DNA from: Zoroaster sp. YZ-2022
Lineage: Eukaryota; Echinodermata; Asteroidea; Forcipulatida; Zoroasteridae
Length of the DNA: 64,000 nucleotides
Assembly: GCA_029582265.1 (NCBI GenBank)
Contig: CM055837.1
Coordinates: 4,821,148 to 4,885,147 of the forward strand
Direction: 5' to 3'
Shown here: piece by piece, positions 59,039 to 64,000 of the stretch
Layout: every line of letters starts with the position of its first letter
Numbering within the stretch: the first letter of the stretch is position 1
Translations under genes and position numbers: made by a program
Notes under the pieces: model-generated
What the model saw: only the letters and a program-made list of their open reading frames with translations
The model's database searches: none
What the model was told of the DNA's origin: nothing

Positions 59039-61810
59039 ACTTTAAACAAGAATGACCATTATACATTTTGTATTGAAATTGAAGCAAATGAATGAAATAT
59101 CTTGTTTTTCTACCTTCGGTATTAATGCCGAGATGCAATGAAAAGGTAGATGTTATACAGACGGCTGATTACTGCAACTACCGACGACTATTTAAAACTT
59201 AATTGGCCCAATACCCGCTGAGGAACTTCTGACGGAATGGGCGACAGTACATACAATACTAGTGAATTTCTTATGTGTTCCTATAATTTTCGACATTTTA
59301 TAATGAACAATTATCAACAATATTATCAACAAATGTTATGTTCATTTCACTTGCACGATTATATATACCAATGTATTTAATGAGCCTTCGTTTATTTTGT
59401 TCAAGGTGAGTTTTAGGTGTTACAAAGAAATTCAATCAGGGAAAATAAATAATTTGTAAAAATGTTTGAGAACTTCCTTTACTATCCTACGAAAAAAATG
59501 TGTCCCGCACTCATCACCACTAGAATTTAGTGTCTTAATGAAAATAATTACCTTTTGCAACAAAATAAAAAAAAGTAATACTTTGCTTTCTCTATGCCTT
59601 GTTCCTTTGTTGTGTCGTCTATCCATGGTAAGCAATGCAATAACGTATTTTTACACTGAGCAAGACTGCCCCGAAGAACCAATAATTGAAGAGGATAGAA
59701 CCATCCCAGAGAAATCATGCAAATATCAGCAATAATTTAGCATAAAGTTACTTTGATTACAAAGTTCATTTACCTTTATTCACACCTAGTACCTCTGCTG
59801 ACGGGTAATTCTCGATGGGAAACAGTCTACAGATAAACATGTGCCAGCCGAGACTAGACTGTCAGCGCAGGTTAATCTCTTTGAAGTAGATCTTGGTATT
59901 ACAGGCCTATTATAGTCAATACGAATTTTATCAATTCAGTCCCATAACTCGTACCAAATAGGCCAGTTATTATTTTCACAGGTATGGCTGGCAATGGTAG
60001 TAGTACTTATTCAATGCAATGAGCTTGATTTTTATGGCAACCAGTACGTGACGAACAGCACGTGGAGCGTTCCACCTGTTTAAAAACTTCCCGTGCATCG
60101 GCGCGCGCCGCCGCCGCGCCCAGTGAGTGAAACCGAGTATACGAGCGCCAGACAACAGAGCAGTCAGGGTGCTCTTTCATTAGTTTTTTTGCTGTCTTGT
60201 TTTGGATAGAAGTCAATGGCCAACAGGAATGTATTGGATGTTGACATACGAATATATCTTAAAACATCATCAAGAGCCAGCTGTTGCGTGATTGTGCCCT
60301 CCCAGCAACATTCCCCCAATACCAATCCATTGTTGATTGTTCACAATGCTACAATTAGTATGTTACAATGGTATAATACCTATACCTTTATAACAGCCGT
60401 CACGACTGCTATGCTATATGGGCCTCGTGCATAATATATTTAATAGCTTGCTCTGTTCTACAGGCTACATTGCGACCAAAAAATTACAGCTTTTTATCGA
60501 CTCTTTTATTTCACTTCAGAAGCATGCAATATAAAGCAAAGAAAAAAAAATGAATACAAAGCAAGACATTTAAGCGGACATAAGGTAGTTTTCTCACGTC
60601 CATGGGATGATAAACTTGTTTCTTTGCATCCAGGCCAGTGGCAGACCTTTTTGTGAGGGTCTGTGGTAAGGTGGTCTGTGGCTGATGGGGGGTTGAGCTG
60701 AGACACACAACCGTAAATGGGGGAAATTGACCCAAAATGTGAACATTTCCTGAAATTGCCGTTAATAAAATGAGGTCAGATGGCTATCAGATTAGAGATT
60801 TTGTTTTGTCCGATAAACATGTAAATGAAAATGAATACAATTTCCTTTCAGTTCTTTGTATCGCCATGACTGACTGACACTGACTGCTCAAAATTAAAAT
60901 TGTACAAAACTCTCTTTGTAGGGGGAAAATTTAGTTTAACAACACAGAATTACAGTGAACATAAAGCAAACATGACAATATAAAAAAGACAATGTTAATC
61001 AATGAAAATATTGCATTAAGTAGTTTGAATTGGCACAGCTTACAGCTTGCGAAGCAAAATAAAATTCTCTTATGAAGTACACCATCAAAAATATTGAATT
61101 TTCCCATAAATTATCTTGTTGAATAGATTTACCACTGCAAATGTGTTGAGAATATTTTGATATGAAAATATGATTTAAAAAAATTATATGGACAGATTTA
61201 CATGCATTACAAAGCGTATCTCAAAATTAGTATATGAAAATCAATTAATTAAATATACAATTAATAAAGCTTTACAAGGCAGGATGGAATACATGAAAGT
61301 TAAGGACGGATCAAACAAGCACATTTTTATATCAGTAAATTTTCAGCGGAGGATTCACATAAGTTGACATATGTCATCTTCTGTGAATCATTTGCGTGAA
61401 TCTAAGGTTTGAAGTCACATTTTGCTTAACATACACATTTATACTGCTGATAATTCAAATTCAAAAGGCTAAATATTGATATAATGCTTATAACATATGG
61501 ACATATCTGTACTAAATATTCTCTTGTGTCTATTGTCAAGAAATTTCCAAATATACCTTTGTCATTATACAGCCATTTTGTTTCTCTTTCATTCAAATCA
61601 ATGTAGGCCTAACCAAACAGAGGCTGGAAGGGAAAATAGTCTGGTCCTTTTTTTCGAATGAGATTTATCATTATCATTGTCATCGGGTATACAGGGAATC
61701 TGACAAAGATGGTTGCAGTGTGATAAAGGTCTGTGATGTAGAACTTCAATCTCCAGAAATTATTTCTATGAATTTAACATGACACAATAAAATAAGCCAC
61801 AAATGGATCT
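59039..61810. other. intergenic DNA without recognised genes
   Basis: A CpG-rich patch near 60090-60130 (GGCGCGCGCCGCCGCCGCGC) stands out in AT-rich surroundings and could be part of a promoter or a repeat. No ORF with recognisable domains was found. Confidence 0.5.
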
Positions 61811-61814
61811 AGCA

Positions 61815-61935
61815 ACAGTCTCCTGACGATGACTAGAGCAGACTAGTCGAAACATTGAGAACAAACCAACCAGCTCTTCTCAGAGCCATTACTTTTTTTT
61901 CCAAAAAGAGATCATTACATGGTGTACCCACAAGA
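61815..61935 (+). repeat. relative of the fold-back family with hammerhead-like core
   Basis: CTGACGATGACTAG, AGCAGA, CTAGTCGAAACATTGAG, then CTCTTCTCAGAGCCATTACT and ATTACATGGTGT. Layout and spacing are the same as at 27029-27190, while the stem bases differ on both sides, so base pairing is kept. Confidence 0.6.
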
Positions 61936-62481
61936 ACTCCATAACAGGATCTAGGCACATTGTGTTATCAAAATAGGATATGTCCATTGAATACAAATTT
62001 GTATCACTTTCAATACAAATTATACTCTAAATACACCAAAATACATGAACTTTTAATAATATTTAAAAAATACAATACAAATATTTGAATTCTGCATACA
62101 AGCAAAACACAGTAACCTTACACCTCACATAAAATTTAACATCGAACAATATTATAGTTAATGTCTGCATGAGAATAATAACACAACTTTTACACATGGA
62201 AGTCAATAGTTTGTGGAAGTCACAGTTAACAATTTGATAAATATTTGACATTCATATTTTAAACAGTTCTTATTGTTAAGCTGTAATGGTATGCATTTTT
62301 CATCAATGAAATCCACACAGCTTTTTCAATGAAAAATGTTACAAATTGAGTACAATATTTTAAACAAAATGATTACATTTTGTGCTGTAATGAAACAGTA
62401 TTCATTCACACTATTTTATATTATTGAACTGAAATAAACATGAATTCTGGAACTAAGCATCTATAACAAGTACATTTTGCT

Positions 62482-63180
62482 TTTAAAGGGGGACTGACAT
62501 CCTTTACTACGCCTTAAGTTAAGGCGTTTTGTAATAAAATATTGTTTTTGAGACCCACCTGTGTCTATTTAATCATTGATTTCTGAGTACAAGTATTTTA
62601 AAACAATGTTTGAAGTGTTTGGGGGAAGCAACCCCGCCCCATGGTGGAAGCTCATTTGCATAAGATATGTGACGTAAGGTCGGGAAGATCCGATGTATAC
62701 ATGATGTACATGTACATACAAACGTTTCACATACGTAGCGTCGATTTCATTTCTTCTGTGATTTTTGTTTCCAGAACTAATAAAATGCCGGGAAGATGTC
62801 TTTCTGCAGGATGCAGCAACACCACTAAAGACGGTGTTAGCCTTCATCTGTTCCCAAGTGATCCAAAATATCGCCGTATTTGGACGAGCAAAGTTCAACT
62901 GACAAGAGTAAAGTGGTCAGGTCCAGCGACTCACATAGTTTTGTGCAGCGATAATTTTGAGCCGAGTTTTGAGCCGAATTTCTCTTCCCGACATGACGTC
63001 ACGAACAGTTCCTCCGTGCAGGGCGTAAAAGTGGGGGGCATTTTTACAATGGTAAAATAACATTCTCAAAAACAATAAAAACACAAAACAAAAATGTTAC
63101 TGATCTTTTACTGATATAAAAGAATAAAACGATCACATATTTAACTGTTTGATTTAAATCCATGTCAGTCCCCCTTTAAA
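62482..63180 (+). mobile_element. 699-bp DNA element with perfect 19-bp inverted ends and a THAP ORF
   Basis: The left end TTTAAAGGGGGACTGACAT (62482-62500) and right end ATGTCAGTCCCCCTTTAAA (63162-63180) are exact inverses. Because TTTAAA is a palindrome the true limit is ambiguous: TTAA or TA targets both fit. A second palindrome, GCCTTAAGTTAAGGC, lies at 62511-62525. The element encloses one ORF (62785-63060) with a THAP-type sequence and no transposase catalytic domain. THAP domains are the DNA-binding domains of P-element-type transposases; linking this element to that group is inference. Confidence 0.8.
62785..63060 (+). CDS. THAP-type zinc-finger ORF, 91 aa, inside the mobile element
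   Basis: The ATG at 62785 starts MPGRCLSAGCSN, the usual THAP opening (Met, then Cys-x4-Cys). An in-frame ATG at 62641 gives 48 further residues with no homology, so the inner start is preferred. LHLFPSD, the conserved Trp (RRIWTSKV) and LCSDNFEPSFEP follow. THAP zinc ligands are C-x2-4-C...C-x2-H, and here the last His is Asn (CSDN instead of CSxH). The AVPT box is not clear. The ORF stops at TAA with no catalytic domain. A TTTCCAG just before the start could be a splice acceptor. It may be a DNA-binding remnant; zinc binding is doubtful. Confidence 0.7.
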   Translation: MPGRCLSAGCSNTTKDGVSLHLFPSDPKYRRIWTSKVQLTRVKWSGPATHIVLCSDNFEPSFEPNFSSRHDVTNSSSVQGVKVGGIFTMVK

Positions 63181-63521
63181 TATAACAATTTCTGAATCAT
63201 TAAAATTTCAAGATTTGAAAAACACTTTCTTTTTCAAGCACATTATACCCCATTATCCATTTAATTTGTATTAATTATGCAAATTATGTGCAATTTTCTT
63301 TTGAAAAAAACAAAAATGTCTGAGGAATAAGGAATGTTTACCCATTAAATTTCTATGGTGTATACATAAGTTAATGCTTTGTGTCACCCATGAAGTATCA
63401 GGAGTGTGTAACATGAAGGGGAAAATGACAACATGTAGGTGTCACGCAAGCAAAAATATAGGGCAGTTAACAGCTTAACACAAGACAATATAAGACTGAC
63501 AACTGAATGTGGTATCCTGAA

Positions 63522-63805
63522 CTACTTGGTGTCGCAGAGCAGAGCCACACCCCTCAAGATCCAATGATCAGGATGCTGTACCGTCTTCAGATACAGTGGG
63601 AAGATGTAAGTAAGATCAGTACGCCTTGGCTTACGGTATACAGGACACTCATACAGCCTTGGGTCCTTGGTACCAACGGTGTTGATAGCATACACATGGA
63701 CCACTGGGAGAGGGGTGAAGAGGACCTTAGGAGGGGGTTCAATGAGCTTGCAGTTACGTCGGTCCCAGCCGGCACCGTCCAGGAACAGGCCGTAGATGTA
63801 TATAC
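63522..63805 (-). CDS. axonemal dynein heavy chain, C-terminal exon (DNAH5/DNAH8-like)
   Basis: The last coding exon on the minus strand has a TTTCTCTCAG acceptor and is phase 1 in; 93 residues plus stop TAG. It begins [20 protein letters not shown], has [17 protein letters not shown] and ends [14 protein letters not shown]. This is the conserved dynein heavy-chain C-terminal domain. The GAGWDRR, RTDL and LCD-K pattern recalls the outer-arm DNAH5/DNAH8 (gamma) group, from memory. It is part of the ATP-driven motor of cilia and flagella. The remainder lies beyond the right edge. A perfect 21-bp hairpin sits in the adjoining intron. Confidence 0.95.
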
Positions 63806-63847
63806 CTGAGAGAAAGAAGGAATGAAATGAATGTTATCATGAAATGG

Positions 63848-63901
63848 TTGTGTGCCCGGCAGAAGGTCGTAAGGCTCTATGACCTTCTGCCGGGCACACA
63901 A
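63848..63901. repeat. perfect 21-bp hairpin in dynein intron
   Basis: TTGTGTGCCCGGCAGAAGGTC (63848-63868) is exactly inverted at 63881-63901, with a 12-base loop. A partial copy of the arm (AGTAGAAGGTCGTAAG) follows near 63922. It could be the whole of a tiny palindromic element or the joined ends of one. Confidence 0.9.
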
Positions 63902-64000
63902 AGTACAACTTTTTGTCCCAGTAGAAGGTCGTAAGCAATAAAATGGCTCCTTTGAAAAAAAGTAGGACATAACTGTTGTATATTTGTTGCTACAATTACT

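Noticed and set aside
60007..60216. Minus-strand 69-codon frame in a CpG-rich patch
   Set aside because: No recognisable domain; open length is explained by GC content.
62641..62784. 48-residue N-terminal extension of the THAP ORF
   Set aside because: THAP proteins start directly at the Cys-bearing segment; the upstream codons show no homology and precede a possible splice acceptor.

Overview
This is a 64-kb piece of an animal nuclear genome. It is AT-rich, its genes are split by GT-AG introns, and it is packed with short DNA transposons, SINE-like sequences and tandem arrays. The protein families (mago nashi, Tctex-type dynein light chain, MAP7/ensconsin, axonemal dynein heavy chain, a secreted proteinase K-like subtilase), a short TTAGGG-type telomere-like run and the repeat types fit a ciliated marine invertebrate. 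A deuterostome such as an echinoderm seems most likely. That placement is inference; no marker here fixes the species.

Layout. 1-11995 is gene-poor and probably an intron of the next gene. 11996-24575 (+) holds ten 3' exons of a MAP7-family microtubule-binding protein; their reading phases join into 821 codons plus a stop. 24576-39802 is the intergenic space between two convergent genes. It contains a 5-kb tandem array with a roughly 35-bp unit, tRNA-derived sequences and a 1.4-kb noncoding transposon. 39803-45586 (-) is MAGOH in four exons (148 aa). 45960-48310 (+) is a decayed non-LTR retrotransposon. 51222-53048 (-) is DYNLT1 in three exons (113 aa), with nested palindromic elements in its first intron. 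54913-58240 (+) is a secreted S8 protease in seven visible exons, broken by an apparent 7-nt deletion just after the catalytic histidine codon. 62482-63180 is a DNA element with perfect 19-bp inverted ends and an intact THAP-type ORF. 63522-63805 (-) is the last coding exon of an axonemal dynein heavy chain.

The genes do not form an operon-like system. Three of the five concern microtubule transport or motility (MAP7, DYNLT1, dynein heavy chain), MAGOH belongs to the exon junction complex, and the protease is secreted. DYNLT1 and the protease are divergent, with starts 1.9 kb apart.

The least ordinary material is in the repeats: several families bounded by TTAA; a hAT-type family seen twice with 8-bp target duplications; a nested insertion whose empty site can be read from a sister copy; a fold-back element with a hammerhead-like core and a 13-bp target duplication; and the THAP-bearing element. 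I found no CRISPR array, prokaryotic operon or clearly new protein system. Exon limits come from splice consensus, reading phase and remembered family sequences, not from alignments or transcripts.
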